NCBI RefSeq assembly: GCF_048544455.1
Contig: NC_133537.1
Coordinates: forward strand, 64,610,134 to 64,674,133
Source of the DNA: Silene latifolia
Taxonomy: Eukaryota > Streptophyta > Magnoliopsida > Caryophyllales > Caryophyllaceae
DNA length: 64,000 bases
Direction: 5' to 3'
The position numbers and the translations under genes were made by a program. The notes under the pieces were generated by a model. The model did no database searches and was not told the origin of the DNA. It saw nothing but the letters and a program-made list of their open reading frames with translations. How positions within the stretch are numbered: the stretch's first letter is position 1; each line of letters begins with the position of its first letter. Of the stretch, positions 23,393-36,328 are shown in pieces.

Positions 23393-24014
23393 TAGAGGTG
23401 ATCAAATGGCCCAAGCCCGTTGGCCCAGCCCGGACCGACCCGCTTTTTTGAAGGGCTAAGGCCTTATGTTTTGGCCCAAAAAAGCCCAAAGTATTTTTGG
23501 GCCGGGTTAAAGCCAAGCGTTTGGCCCAAATTTTGACTCCGCCCGGCCCATGTTAATTAATCAAAGAATATTTTTTCTTATAAAGTTTGTTTAAGTAGCG
23601 TTAAAATTATAAATAACTCTTTACAAACTCATGTATATATTTATTGAGATTTAAAAGTTATGTTTACATAACATATATCATATCTACTAGACATAATAAT
23701 TAAGCATTATAATGAGCCGATAGTTGTCTTTATTTTATTTTTAGAGAATAATTTATATGTGCTTCATTAAATTTTGTACGATTTTATAAGCGAAGTATGT
23801 TATTAAAGTACTAGTCGAAGGTATTATCGTACTTTTCTCGTTCGGTAAGTAGTAAATTTTACAAAAAGCCCACTTTAACTCATAAGGGTCGCGTTTGGGC
23901 ACGCTAAATAGGCCCACTCATTTGGCCCGACCTAGCTCGGCCCACACATGTGGGCCATTTTTATTATCTCGGCCCCGCCCAAGCCCGCATAGGCCCAACC
24001 CATGATCACCTATA
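23393..24014. mobile_element. hAT-type MITE, 622 bp
   Basis: Termini tagaggtgatca and tgatcacctata form 12-bp inverted repeats with one mismatch. The flanks carry a perfect 8-bp duplication, cttcatag, at 23385-23392 and 24015-24022. An 8-bp duplication is the hAT hallmark. Inside each end are long runs rich in ggccc/gggcc that extend the inverted symmetry. There is no transposase. Confidence 0.88.
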
Positions 24015-24142
24015 CTTCATAGCACGAAGCCAACTAATATTCCTAGCACTTAACAAATTTGCACTCAATATATGTAGGTTATACCTTACAACCTCTTATG
24101 CTCTACGCAACACCAAACGAGGGTGTTGTACTGCCCCCTCAA

Positions 24143-25412
24143 TGAAGGAAAAGTAGATTCATATACATACTAACATACTCATATATGTCGAAATTAATTT
24201 GTCATAAAATTAAATGTGGATTTTATGCATGCAAATAAGATAAAAATAGAGGAGAAATCATGTCCTTACATTGAAGATTTCGGTTATATTGGGCACAAGA
24301 GAGATTACCTTTCTCTCTTGTTCTTGAGCTTTCCCTTATGGAAGAACAAAGATCCAAGTGTAGGATCTCTCCCTAAGCTTTATACCCAAGGCTTTCTCTT
24401 AATTTAATTAATATTACAAGAACTAGTATAATATTAATTAGGTAGAAAATTGAACCAAAATTTTTATAAAACACTTGTATATTTCGGTTTTTGGGGAGGA
24501 AGAAGATGGGAGTTTTTTATCTCTCTAAAACTCTTATTTTTAGATTGTGAAAAGAATGAATAATACACACATAACATTATAGTGTATATGTAAAAATAAG
24601 AGGAAAAACCTTTCCTCTCTAAAAAACCGGCCAAGAGGAGGTGGAGAGGAGCCAATGCATGGACTCATTTGTCTTCACAATGCACCATAGGGTTGCATGG
24701 CTATATTAATAGGTAATCATTGTGTTTACCATTAACTTAATAAAACACAATATTATCCTAATCCACCTCCTTATTTCGGCACAATGGGATAATATGGAAT
24801 CCATATTATTTTTGTCAATTGTCAATATGTCACATGTCTTATGTCACATAAATTTGTTATGTAATTTTTAACATATTAAAAATCAACGTATTAATAAAAA
24901 TACGTCACATACAAAAATTGACTTAGTAATTTCACAATTACTTGTGCCAAAATATTTTACCAATTTATAAATCACAACAGATTGTATTTATAATAATTCA
25001 TTCAATTTCGATTGTTTCTTTAAACATTAATTTCATCCGAGTAATGATACAATTCAATTACTCGCATCAGTATCTCATTTAATCACATTTCAATTTGATA
25101 CGTAAATTTTTCTTCCAAAAATCGTCCGTCAATTTTCAAGTAATTTAATTAACTCGTAACATTATACGATTAATTAAATAATCAATTAAGAGTGTTGCCC
25201 TATAGGTATGACCTAGGGGTCAATCTGATCACCACGTCGCCGCACTACGTAATGTCAAACTCTAGTCGACCAACCATTACCGATATATGTTGACCGAGTT
25301 GACAATAACAATATTACTTCCCAATTGTATTCTATATAATGAGACTTAAACATGTGATCATCATGATCAACGGTCGTGATCGCATTATTGTCGGAGGACA
25401 CATATTCCAACA
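24143..25412 (-). repeat. 3' LTR of element G (1270 bp)
   Basis: On the minus strand it starts TGTTGGAATATGTGTCCTCC (25412) and ends ...CTTTTCCTTCA (24143). The purine-rich tract GGACAAGTGGGAGAT lies directly before it on the minus strand (25413-25427) and fits a polypurine primer. Confidence 0.9.
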
Positions 25413-25427
25413 ATCTCCCACTTGTCC

Positions 25428-28400
25428 TCGACAAGTGTGCGTCACCAATTCTCTTGTCCTATTACTATCTCCCACTCAATGCAAGGTGTCTTTCAGGTCG
25501 TACTTGCAAGTGATCATATCAAGAGTGGTTTCCTCGATCTGGAGAATAACTGATTGACCGGACTTATCTATCATAGATACTTTCCGAGCGTGGCCACGCA
25601 TTTCGATTCATTACTCCTCGAGTGGCCCCGAGATATTGTTATAACCTCGACTAGGGATGGACAATTCCTATCGCACTCATTCCCTTCGACTAGCCACAGC
25701 CATCATAACCCAAAATATGCCCATTTGACCCCATTTACGAAGGTCGTAGTAACACAAATCAAAGTTAATCTGAAATCGTGCCATCTTAGGAGAATAGTCT
25801 TTAGTCAAAAGAATCGACTCATTTGAATACTATAGTAGCTCTCGCCACGACCAGGCTATATAAATTTGCCAGAACTCTATAAGCGGTCATTAGGCCCGAC
25901 AAAATGTTCCTAACAGTCTGCCTATGTGATCGACTAGTCATCTCACATGACTTTATGGCACTTGAACTTGCCATCAATCGCATCACACTCTAGTCACTTC
26001 GAGACGTCACCTCATATAAGTAACTATGGGCAAAAACAATGTTAATCCATGTTCACTTTAACGGGGTTCAATTGTCTCTACAACCCGTTTGGATATAACA
26101 ATGTACAAGGTGAGTTAAAAATAACTCAAACGACAAATGTCGACATCACACTCGAGTTGTCAATATCATATTACAACCTTGTGATGTATATCATCAGTGT
26201 AAACACTTACTGATTGCAACAGAAGTTTAACATCCCATGTGTCCATGTGTTTAAACTTCTTACACTTGCAATTTCCTTCACATTCATGTTCTCTCTCATA
26301 GCATGAATCTTACCAAGTACACATCAAGGTTCTCGACCTTGGTTTCGGTTCTTTAATCTTGAAAGAACTTTCTTATCGACTATCACATAGCGAACGAATT
26401 TGTGATGAATGATATAACTTGTACTGATCAAGTACTCCATCCACACACAATGCACTAGGTATATGTTTTGTAGAATCTTGTAACAATTGACAAGATTATT
26501 TAGCTTAGCACTTCTCACAAGTCCTAGCTTGACTAGGAAAGATTGATTTTTGAATAACCTCTTATTCAACCAAGCATTTTTCCAAAAACTTCTCATTTCT
26601 CTTTCTAGGCTTGAAAGAATTTGGGATTCCCATAAATCCTCATATGTGCTCGGATTTTCTACAATATGTGCAACCTCTTAACACACAATGGAACATACCG
26701 TCAAACACTGAAATCACTCATCGGATTCTACTTGAGAATTCATGACGTTTCTATTATGGCTTACCAATCAATCATCATGCTCTTATGCATATGATTTATA
26801 ATTGGACATGTACATGATTATTCTAATGGCGGAAACATTAGTTACTATAATCATGAGATCAACCGTTCATAGATTCAATGAACGACCATGACTGCTAATG
26901 GTAATTCCATTTTCATCTATATGAATAACCTATGTGAATGTTGATACGATGTGTATCTCTTAATACTAATCCAACATCCCTTGATGTAATTGGATTCATC
27001 ATTGTCCATTTTCATCCAGAATTGAAAACTCAAAAGCTTCTTTATGAAAGAAGGTATTAGCTCGTCATTCTTTAATGAGTAATGAGTTTTATACATTCAA
27101 GGATGATAGCTCCCACTAAATTCCATGTCTTCACATGAGAATTTTCTAACTCCCACTCAATTCTACATATTTCGAAATTGACTTCTCAATCGAAACTCTT
27201 ATTAAGAATTGAAATATAAATTGCATTGCCAAGTTATTAGGATAAAACCATATATGTTCCCATCATATCCTTTCAAAATACCTATTTTGAAGAGGTCTCA
27301 TCTTAACCTTACGGAAAGAGATTTTAAATCTCCAACACACTCATGTCTTAATGATGTGTAGTAATGTCATTATTCAAATATAAACAATATCTAGAATACG
27401 TCGTTCACAATTATCCTTTTGGAAGGAGGTTTAACCATTTCATAGGGAGGTTAAGCAATGACATTTGCGTGGTTAAAACTTTGGCCATTGAAGATATCGG
27501 TATATCAATCTTTGCAACTCGATCATAACTAGTATGTTACTTTGATTCATTTAGGCTCTTAAGTAAATCTCAAGGTTGAAACTATTGGTCAAATATTTCA
27601 TAAACTAAGTCAAAAACTTGTTAAGACTTTACATTAGTCATTTTTCTTCCAAAACTTTCTTTTGGTCTCCTCGTGTAGTTATCTTGAGAATAATCCCTTA
27701 TGATAACTGCACTTGGTCTCTTTAGTCATATCGAACTAACTTGAGACCATAGATCTCATCTATTCGGCATACTATGTAAATAGATATACCTTCATTCAAA
27801 TCATTTTCTCTTGCGAAGATCTTCACTTACACAAGTACACAATTTTACACAATTTTATCTTGTCTTGTGTGTTGTGTCCTCATTTTTCTCCCACTCTATC
27901 TTTAGAATAAATACACTATATATTCAAAGATAGCATATGAGACACAAATTAATGATGTTGAAGTATAAGGAAAACTATCTCATAGATAGACTAATAGTTA
28001 TTGATATCATATGTGTACTTGGTGATTGACATTCCTTTATGAGAGTTCATAGACTCAAAATAGCTTTATAAATGATCATACACAAGCCTTAAGCATGTGG
28101 ACATATAATGAAACCCGTCATTATATTTGTCTATTAGATCACTTTAAGTGACTAATGTTATGTTTCAAAGTGCAAGCATTTAAAGATGAATTTTTTAGAA
28201 CATAAAAGGATAAATGATAAAACGGGTGACTTGGGTTGCAAACCAAGTCACCATCATCCAAAATACAAACCATTATCCAAAATACCTTTCCATGTCGAAC
28301 ACGGAAACTTAAAGTTCTAAAAATCCAAAACACAACTTAAAATAAGACAATGAAAAGCAAAGCTCCATAAAAGCTATCCTTAGCTTCTCCATGGTTTCTC

Positions 28401-28526
28401 ATGCTTGCTTTTCCTTTCCTTTGTCTTTGCTTGGTGGAGGCCCTATTTACAATAAAAAGGGAGATACATTATCACAACTTTGCATCATATTACCATAGTT
28501 GAATTTGAAACATAAAAGAAGGATAG
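25428..28526. other. 3 kb noncoding region of element G between gag and 3' LTR
   Basis: AT-rich sequence without long open frames or recognisable pol motifs on either strand. The plus strand repeatedly shows ctcccact words (25430, 25470, 27110, 27150, 27890). Its origin, whether decayed pol or unrelated filler, is not evident. Confidence 0.6.
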
Positions 28527-29429
28527 TCATTTACCTACTGGAGTGATCTTTCCAGCTTTGATATCACCAAGGTATTTGGAACAATTTCTTTTCCAATGTC
28601 CCATGCCATTACAATAATGGCACTTATCAAGAGGACCCTTCTTGACTATGGAGGTGCTAGCTTCACAAGACTTAGCTTTGGTGAATGTGGGAGCTTGCTT
28701 CTTGCCCTTTCTCCCATTCTTCTTGAACTTCCCCTTACTCTTAGTGCTTATATTAAGCACATCCTTGGGAGGGTTCACATTTAACCCCATGTCCCTCTCG
28801 GCTTGCACAAGTAACTTGTGCAACTCCTCAAGAGACACGTCCTTGTCTTGCATGTTAAAATTCACCCGGAATTGCACATATGCCTTGACTTTGGACAAGG
28901 AGTGTAGAATCCTATCTACGATGAGTTCTTTGAGGATTTCAACCTTTTGAATTTTCAAGGTCTCGACAAGCTCCATGAGTTTGAGCACATGAGGGCTAAC
29001 CTTTTGGCCCTCTTTGAAGTCGAGATCAAAGAATGCCGCGGCCGCCTCATATTGGACGATCCGCGGAGTTTGTGAAAACATGGTCACAAGTTTGGAGTAA
29101 ATCTCATTAGCATTGCCCATTTTAAAGGCTCTCCTTTGGAGGTCCGCCTCCATCGCAAATATTAAGACATTTTTCATTGCGGCGGACTCCTTTTGGTAAG
29201 CCTCATATGCTTCCCTAGTGGCCGCGGTGGACCTAGTGGAGGGTTCGGGTGGAGAGGCCTCGGTAAGGTAACGAAGCTTGTCGTCACCTTCGGCGGCTAA
29301 TTTGAGTTGGGCGTCCCATTCGGAGAAATTTGACCCATTCTTTTCAAGTTTACATCGATCCATAAAGGATCGGAGCCAAGACGAACTAGCGAGTGGTGTA
29401 GCATTAGGAGTTGGTGTTGGTGTTGCCAT
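28527..29429 (-). CDS. gag: Copia gag polyprotein (UBN2-type) of element G
   Basis: An intact frame of 300 codons. The N-terminus has a proline/threonine run and then WLRSFMDRCKLEKNGSNFSEWDAQL, the usual start of Copia capsid proteins. The middle (residues about 60-210) fits the UBN2/Retrotran_gag_2 family (MFSQTPRIVQYEAAAAFFDL, VDRILHSLSK). A basic stretch (KGKFKKNGRKGKKQ) precedes one CCHC zinc knuckle, CHYCNGMGHWKRNC (C-x2-C-x4-H-x4-C), near residue 270. It would assemble particles and bind element RNA. The frame ends at TAA/TAG-type termination without running into protease, so it is a stand-alone gag. Confidence 0.92.
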   Translation of the reverse strand: MATPTPTPNATPLASSSWLRSFMDRCKLEKNGSNFSEWDAQLKLAAEGDDKLRYLTEASPPEPSTRSTAATREAYEAYQKESAAMKNVLIFAMEADLQRRAFKMGNANEIYSKLVTMFSQTPRIVQYEAAAAFFDLDFKEGQKVSPHVLKLMELVETLKIQKVEILKELIVDRILHSLSKVKAYVQFRVNFNMQDKDVSLEELHKLLVQAERDMGLNVNPPKDVLNISTKSKGKFKKNGRKGKKQAPTFTKAKSCEASTSIVKKGPLDKCHYCNGMGHWKRNCSKYLGDIKAGKITPVGK

Positions 29430-31650
29430 TTGTTATGAAAAAGAAGTGGTCTACAAAACAAAAACATAAGGAGTAAAACAAATGTTGTTTTAATAATACT
29501 TGTTAAATGTATGATTTAAACAAGTTTTATGCATTTTTCTAGTGACCTCTACCCAACTAGATAAATGATTCCAAGACCCAAATTCATATCGACTTAGGCA
29601 CGGTATGGCCGATGAAACCTTTATCAATATAACTCGGTGGATTAACGTTTTAATCGATTCTACTTCTAGAACTCTTGGTCGATAAAATTACTCTAATAAT
29701 TATCTATAGCCCGGAACACATGCAACTACGGTCGCGAATACTTCCGTTGAGCTCAATCCAAATTTCGAATAAATGTGTCCATGATCCAAGTCCACATCAA
29801 TTTGGGCACGGTATGGCCGTTGAAACCCTCATTAACATGAACTCTGTGGATTAACACTCATCACCCACTTCCCCTACGTAAAAAGGTTTGTACCCCGGTA
29901 GGGCCGAGTGCACTCCCTCGCGAAATAGGTTTTCATGGTTTCTACTATTTGGTAAGGCTATGTCTCAATTGTTTGTTTTAGCGAGAGGTCATGTCAATTT
30001 ATTATCTATCACGTTTTAAGTGAACTAAAGCGGTGAACTACAATAATTCTAATTGACACGGTCGATAAACTCAATAAAATAAAGATGCATGTTTCAGTTA
30101 TGGCGATTTAGCGATGCATGTGACATAAAATAAAATGCAAGCATAAAAATAAATAAATCCTAGTATGGCCTTTCCTAAAATAGAAAAACTATTTAACTAT
30201 TACATATTCGGAAACCAACTCCATTGGTCCCTTGAACTTCGGTTGTGGCACGCATCTCGAGGTAACACCGTCTTTATGTATCGCCATTCTTGAAGAAATC
30301 CGTCTTTTGGAACTCCGGAATGAATAAAATTACATAATAAATTACATAATTTCCTATTATACATTTGTAACTAAAATAAAATAAATCTATTAAATTACAA
30401 AACGGTGATACGAGATCACAATAAAAATTACAACCGAATCGGTATTCCCATACATTTCGGGAAATACCAATTAAAATCTAAGGCCATACTAAGTAAAATT
30501 ACATAATTCAAAATTACATAAATTAAAATTATGACAATCATAAAGAAAATGCAGCATTATAATATGTATGAACATGCTCAATTTTAATGCTAAATCGCCT
30601 TTAAATAGCCAATATCGTATATTACTCGGTTTTTACGGATTTGCGTGATTTCAACATTTTATAATCACAAAAATACATAAACTCATATTTATGCATAAGT
30701 TAATTACCCTAACCTATTAGGACTCAAAATTTAGTCTTCACTAATTATTTGACCATAATTAACCCATATTTACTAAATTGTTCATAAATGGACCAAAAAT
30801 TACAAAAATAAGCTATTAAACTTCAAATAAATCACAAAATTTCAAATAAATTCAAAATTTGAAATTTAAACTCATGAACATTCTGAAAAAATTCCATGAC
30901 ACTCATAATGTTCAAAATCTTAGGTTAAAAATTTCGAAAATTTACCGGAAAAACAATGTTGCGGTTTATCGATTTTTTTTAATAAAATAATCATAAAAAC
31001 ATGGAAAAAATATATTCATTAACTTTTCAATTTTAGATCTGAAAAAGATAATAAAAGGCAACATTAGACGTTTTTCCTAAGTCATAGATTATGTTTTATT
31101 AATTTTTCACTAATAATGTCACTATTTATGCTATTTTTCTTCAAAAATCCATAAATCATGCAAAAAGACTTATTTATAGCCAATTATTTTACACACATCT
31201 TGTAAAATTGCATGTGACAACATACTAAATTTCTATGACCAGATTCGAAATTTAACTCATATTAACCTATTTTTCACCTAAATCCGAATTTAATAATGAA
31301 AAATCCATTTTTCGAGCATAACAAGTCCAAAAATTATGAAAATTTACAAGTTATCTCAAAATAATATATGTGACAACATATCCAGAAATCACTGGAAAAT
31401 TCGAAGTATAGCTAATTTTGGACCGAAAATGACATTTTTACTCATAAAATCATATTTAAATGCCATTATTGTATAATATGAACAATAAAAATCCGTAAAA
31501 TTAACCAAAATATCCTAAAATATTTTAGGGCCAGAAATATTAACATGCATGGATTAATTTCGTGATATCTCATAATAACACAAATTTTACAAGTTTTATT
31601 TGTTATTCTTATAACTCGGAAAAACTTTTAACCAATTTGCATGCAAACAA
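29430..31650 (-). other. Leader of element G
   Basis: 2.2 kb of AT-rich sequence between PBS and gag. A partly duplicated block is visible: ggcacggtatggccgatgaa (29597) and ggcacggtatggccgttgaa (29809), each followed by cc..attaa..atgaactc-like text. No coding region is seen. Confidence 0.6.
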
Positions 31651-31668
31651 CCGTGGCTCTTGATACCG
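31651..31668 (-). other. Primer binding site of element G
   Basis: The minus strand reads GGTATCAAGAGCCACGG next to the LTR end, close to the initiator Met-tRNA site TGGTATCAGAGCC but with an extra A. Confidence 0.65.
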
Positions 31669-31670
31669 AT

Positions 31671-32945
31671 TGAAGGAAAAGTAGATTCATATACATACTA
31701 ACATACTCATATATGTCGAAATTAATTTGTCATAAAATTAAATGTGGATTTTATGCATGCAAACAAGATAAAAATAGAGGAGAAATCATGTCCTTACATT
31801 GAAGATTTCGGTTATATTGGGCACAAGAGAGATCACCTTTCTCTCTTGTTCTTGAGCTTTCCCTTATGGAAGAACAAAGATCCAAGTGTAGGATCTCTCC
31901 CTAAGATTTATACCCAATGCTTTCTCTTAATTTAATTAATATTACAAGAACTAGTATAATATTAATTAGGTAGAAAATTGAACCAAAATATTTATAAAAC
32001 ACTTGTATATTTCGGTTTTTGGGGAGGAAGAAGATGGGAGTTTTTTATCTATCTAAAACTCTTATTTTTAGATTGTGAAAAGAATGAATAATACACACAT
32101 AACATTATAGTGTATATGTAAAAATAAGAGGAAAAACCAAGTGGCTTTTCCTCTCTAAAAAACCGGCCAAGAGGAGGTGGAGAGGAGCCAATGCATGGAC
32201 TCATTTGTCTTCACAATGCACCATAGGGTTGCATGGCTAGATTAATAGGTAATCATTGTGTTTACCATTAACTTAATAAAACACAATATTATCCTAATCC
32301 ACCTCCTTATTTCGGCACAATGGGATAATATGGAATCCATATTATTTTTGTCAATTGTCAATATGTCACATGTCTTATGTCACATAAATTTGTTATGTAA
32401 TTTTTAACATATTAAAAATCAACGTATTAATAAAAATACGTCACATACAAAAATTGACTTAGTAATTTCACAATTACTTGTGCCAAAATATTTTACCAAT
32501 TTATAAATCACAACATATTGTATTTATAATAATTCATTCAATTTCGATTGTTTCTTTAAACATTAATTTCATCCGAGTAATGATACAATTCAATTACTCA
32601 GACCGTATCTCATTTAATCACATTTCAATTTGATACGTAAATTTTTCTTCCAAAAATCGTCCGTCAATTTTCAAGTAATTTAATTAACTCGTAACATTAT
32701 ACGATTAATTAAATAATCAATTAAGAGTGTTGCCCTATAGGTATGACCTAGGGGGTCAACTGATCACCACCGTCGCACGACAGTAATGTCAAACTCTAGT
32801 CAGCCAACCATTACCGATATATGTTGACCAGTTGACAGTAACAATATTACTTCCCAATTGTATTCTATATAATGAGACTTAAACATGTGATCATCATGAT
32901 CAACAGTCGTGATCGCATTATTGTCGGAGGACACATATTCCAACA
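31671..32945 (-). repeat. 5' LTR of element G (1275 bp)
   Basis: Near-identical partner of 24143-25412. It carries an additional aagtggcttt-type 10-bp segment near 32140. On the minus strand it starts TGTTGGAATATG and is followed on the inner side by the PBS. Confidence 0.9.
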
Positions 32946-33040
32946 TTCAATTCTGGTCTGATTCGTTACCATCATAGAAAATACACTAGGCTAGCAATGC
33001 TAGCCATTACTATCTGTTTCTTCAGCAAACTCTTACATCT

Positions 33041-33418
33041 TCATTTCATCAACCAATTCAAAGTAGGACTAGTCCAAGTGATGTTTAGCCAGTCATTATT
33101 CAGTGCTAAACATTGTTTAGAGTAAACACAGTCAAGAAATATATGATTCTTTGTTTCTTGAGCACATCCACATAAGTAGCACATGCCAGCATCAATCATA
33201 ACCCTAAACTTGTGCAGCTTCAGTTTAGTAAGTAGTTTGTTCCTTGCATATAGCCAATTAATGAAATTTACTTTAGGGAGGCTAAGCCTATTCCAAACAT
33301 AAGGTTCCAATCTCACCTTCTCCCCAGTGCTAAGAAGCCAAACATATACTGTATGAATTGTATATGAACCATGCACCAAATTATGGGTAGAAAAACCAGC
33401 TTTCAATCTGTCTTTCAC
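33041..33418 (-). pseudogene. LINE zinc-binding reverse-transcriptase (zf-RVT) fragment
   Basis: A 125-codon open frame. It contains VWNRLSLPKVNFINWLYARNKL and then CYLCGCAQETKNHIFLDC, the pattern of the zf-RVT domain near the C-terminus of plant L1-like LINE polyproteins. No RT or endonuclease is adjacent. The element G insertion lies just to the right on the coding strand's downstream side. Confidence 0.88.
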
Positions 33419-33535
33419 CTTGTAGATCTATCTCCAAGCCCAGCTTGGGTTGACAGTATGTGAATAAGACCACCATTCACCTTGTAGATCTGTCTCCAAG
33501 CCCAGATTGAGTTCACAGTATATGAATAGGACCCC
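33418..33535. repeat. Two-copy tandem repeat, 61-bp period
   Basis: accttgtagatct.tctccaagcccag starts at 33418 and again at 33479. The units agree over most positions (agt.tgtgaata versus agtatatgaata). It lies upstream of the LINE fragment on that fragment's coding strand. Confidence 0.85.
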
Positions 33536-33547
33536 TTCTTTGCCATG

Positions 33548-36143
33548 TGTTTTGATTCTAATTGAGACGATTTTGACACCTTTAGCTTGCATTTTGTGTC
33601 CTTAATCCCGTACTATGAGTTTTCGTCTCATTTTGCAGGATTTGAGCCAAAAATGGGTTGAGGAAGCAAGCAAAATAGCATAGGAAGCTAGCATGAGAAA
33701 GGAGTTGAAAAAGTAGAGGAGGGTTCCCGGCCGGCCGGCCGGCGACAGGTCCACTAGCCCAGGATCCTTCACAAGTACTTAGGCCAAGTTTTGTTGAAGA
33801 AAGTTACAGGTGGTTATGGGCCGGTCCCAACACCATTAGCGAGTACCACCGGCCCAGAACCCCCCTCATTCAAGACAAGGCCAAATTTTGAAGAAATGTT
33901 TCTGCCGGATATCGGCTGGTCCACTGGCCCGTATCCCTTCTCCACATTTTTGGCTTTATCCTCTTTATTTCACATAATTATGGGACCACTATATATAGAC
34001 CGGAATAATTTATGACAGGCTAATCGCACACCTAATCAAAGATAACCAACAAGCTTAAACTAATGTAGTAACGGAAGTCGGGATCGTATACATAAAGTCT
34101 GTCTAAGTAACCGATTGGGGTTTGTTTGTTTGTTTACTAAACTAAAAGTAGTGAAGGAAAAAGAAATAAAGAGTATAGAATGAGATCAAATAATGAGAGG
34201 AAAGAGGTAGGAAATCGGGTCACCATGAAAATGGAACGATTACGTTTAGGGTCAAAGATCAGTCATAAAATGGTCTGCAGGGTAGTGAAAAGGTCCTCTC
34301 GAATCGTTATTCGCGCTACAATGCTTCTAACGCGCTCTCGCAACTTATTAGGGCACTCCATTTTTTGTAGCAGGTCTAACTCTGACCAGGCTTTCGATCT
34401 TAGGTCGGAGTTTTACCGGTTCAATTAATAAATTATGCGCATTAATCCACTAATCGCTATTAATTGCTACAATTAACAACACAGATTCATATTTATGCCA
34501 GATCTAATGAACTAATTAAGACTGTCTTATTATCATGGCCTCCCAAAATCCAAACATAGGGAATTAGTTACGCATATTTAAACTTACGATAGCAATAGCA
34601 ATAATAATGATCGATTTAAACATGACGAATAACTGAAAAGATTAATTAAACATAAAACAATAATGATAAAAGAGAAAGAATTGGCATAAACTAAGAGAGA
34701 ATAAAGACTAATAAGGAATAATTGATTACCGAAATAATAAAGCAAAGAGAAAGGTTACAAGTTTTCTAGGTCCAAAAATTTGAGAGAAAGTAACGTAGGA
34801 AGTGTTTACAGTGTGTAAAACGTAACCTAAAATTGTTTACAACTTCCTCTTTTGTACTAAGTCAAAAGAAATCAAAACAATTAAAAGCTAAATGGGCAAA
34901 AACAAATAAAGCAGAAATTCGACTAAAACACATATCAGTCGACCGACTGACAATCCCAGTCGATCGACTAAAACATCAACTCCAAGTTTCGTCAAAGCTA
35001 CTTCAGTCGATCAACCATAGTAGTCAGTCGATCGATTAAAACATCAGCACAACATCCCCTTCTTTCACTCCAACACTCCTCAAGACGTCTTACGCATATT
35101 CAGGCATACGTTTCTGAGCCTACTTCTTGCCAACATCAAAATTGCAGCTCCATAGGCGGGTTTTGGCTCGTTTGCTAACATTTGGATCCGTAACCTGCAT
35201 AGATTACAAAATAATCCAAAGTAGCCAATTCAAGGGAGAATAGTAGCTAATCGCGATTCTATATGCATAAAAATACATGCAAAGTAATAGAATAAATGCA
35301 TATAAAAGGCACGAATCTTTCCCTAGTTATGTTTTAATTACTCTACAAATTAGTTTATATCTACTTTAGTTTGTTAGTTTATGTTAGTTAATTGGTTGTA
35401 ATTGAAGATTTGAAAAGATTCTCTTCCTTTAATAATCCAAGTTAGAAGCTTTGGTATAATCTCCTCTTCTATTTCCATTTCTTGTTGTTTAATTTACATT
35501 TTTAGTCTTGATTAATTGTTGGTTGTGTCAGTGAATATGTTTATTGTTATGTTCATGTTTCTTCTTCCATTTCTTCATTTCTCTTCTATTATTATGTGTG
35601 AGTAGTTTACTCTAGGGTTTAGGGGGATCTAGGGTAAGAACTGAGGAATGATTTTGGGTTGTTAACACTTGGATTTTGGGTAGTTGGTGAGTCTTCATAT
35701 ACAGGCATATAAGGTGTTTGATGAGGAATGTGAATGATTGAGAGGACTTTGATGGCATGTTTATGATGAATTAAACACAAGGCGAGAAGCTTGTGGTGAA
35801 CTTAAGGTAAAACTAAGCAATTATTGTTAAACCTAGACCGATTTTACTACCCTTATCTTGTTAAGCCTTTTATCTTCCTTATCTCACTCAAGTTAACTCA
35901 AAGACCCTAGCTTCCTATATCTTGTTTGGACATCTTTGTTTTAGTTTAATATTTCATTTTATTTGGTTTAATCACACCTTAGTTTAGAAAACAATCATCT
36001 TTATTTACTTGACTAAATTAGGACTTAAATGAGTTAAGCATAAATCCACCTCATCCTTGAGACCGACCTCGACCACTAGCTACATAGTAGTTGAGCTTTA
36101 TAAATATTGTTTGCATATAGGTTTGATGACAAAACCCACATCA
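33548..36143 (+). repeat. Athila-like LTR (D), probably interrupted
   Basis: It starts about TGTTTTGATTCTAATTGAGA and ends ...cccacatca just before a PBS. The U3 carries ggccggccgg and ccactggccc words (33727-33945), then TATATATA at 33990-33997. From about 34012 to about 35325 the sequence looks like a foreign insert with its own ctaatcgcacacc start and agtcgatcgact palindromes. Beyond it transcribed-type LTR sequence resumes (ctttccctagttatg...). I could not find a target duplication, so the insert borders are unsure. Confidence 0.6.
34936..35048. repeat. Cluster of cagtcgatcgact palindromic words
   Basis: cagtcgaccgactg (34936), cagtcgatcgactaaaacat (34957), cagtcgatcaa (35004) and cagtcgatcgattaaaacat (35025) lie within 113 bp. 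The second and fourth are direct repeats of about 24 bp with one or two changes. Confidence 0.85.
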
Positions 36144-36146
36144 AAA

Positions 36147-36166
36147 TGGCATCGTTGCTGGGGATG
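36147..36166 (+). other. Primer binding site of element D
   Basis: TGGCATCGTTGCTGGGGATG, a variant of the tRNA-Asp type site TGGCGCCGTTGCCGGGGA used by Athila elements, with transitions. It lies three bases after the LTR end. Confidence 0.8.
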
Positions 36167-36328
36167 GTGCTTTGTTAGATGTAAGTCTTTGTTTAGTTTT
36201 GGGATTAGTCATTTTATTGCTTTTTCATAAAAACAAAAAAAAAAACAAAAAAAACCAGTCATTTGTTCATCACTTGCATATTTCGTTATAGTTATTAGTC
36301 ACTTGCATTTAGAGTCTTTCATTCTATA

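Larger units (their letters stand above)
24143..32945 (-). mobile_element. Copia-type LTR element with gag only (TR-GAG-like), element G
   Basis: Two LTRs (24143-25412 and 31671-32945) flank 6.3 kb with a single protein gene, gag, on the minus strand. No protease, integrase or reverse transcriptase could be read in any frame. Flanking pentamers are ctcaa (24138-24142) and ttcaa (32946-32950), a target duplication with one change. The LTRs look about 98 percent identical by eye, with a 10-bp indel near 32140. It must have depended on proteins from another element. Confidence 0.88.

Noticed and set aside
34180..34428. 82-codon frame in LTR D insert
   Set aside because: Basic, low-complexity product within repeat DNA, with no domain or partner.
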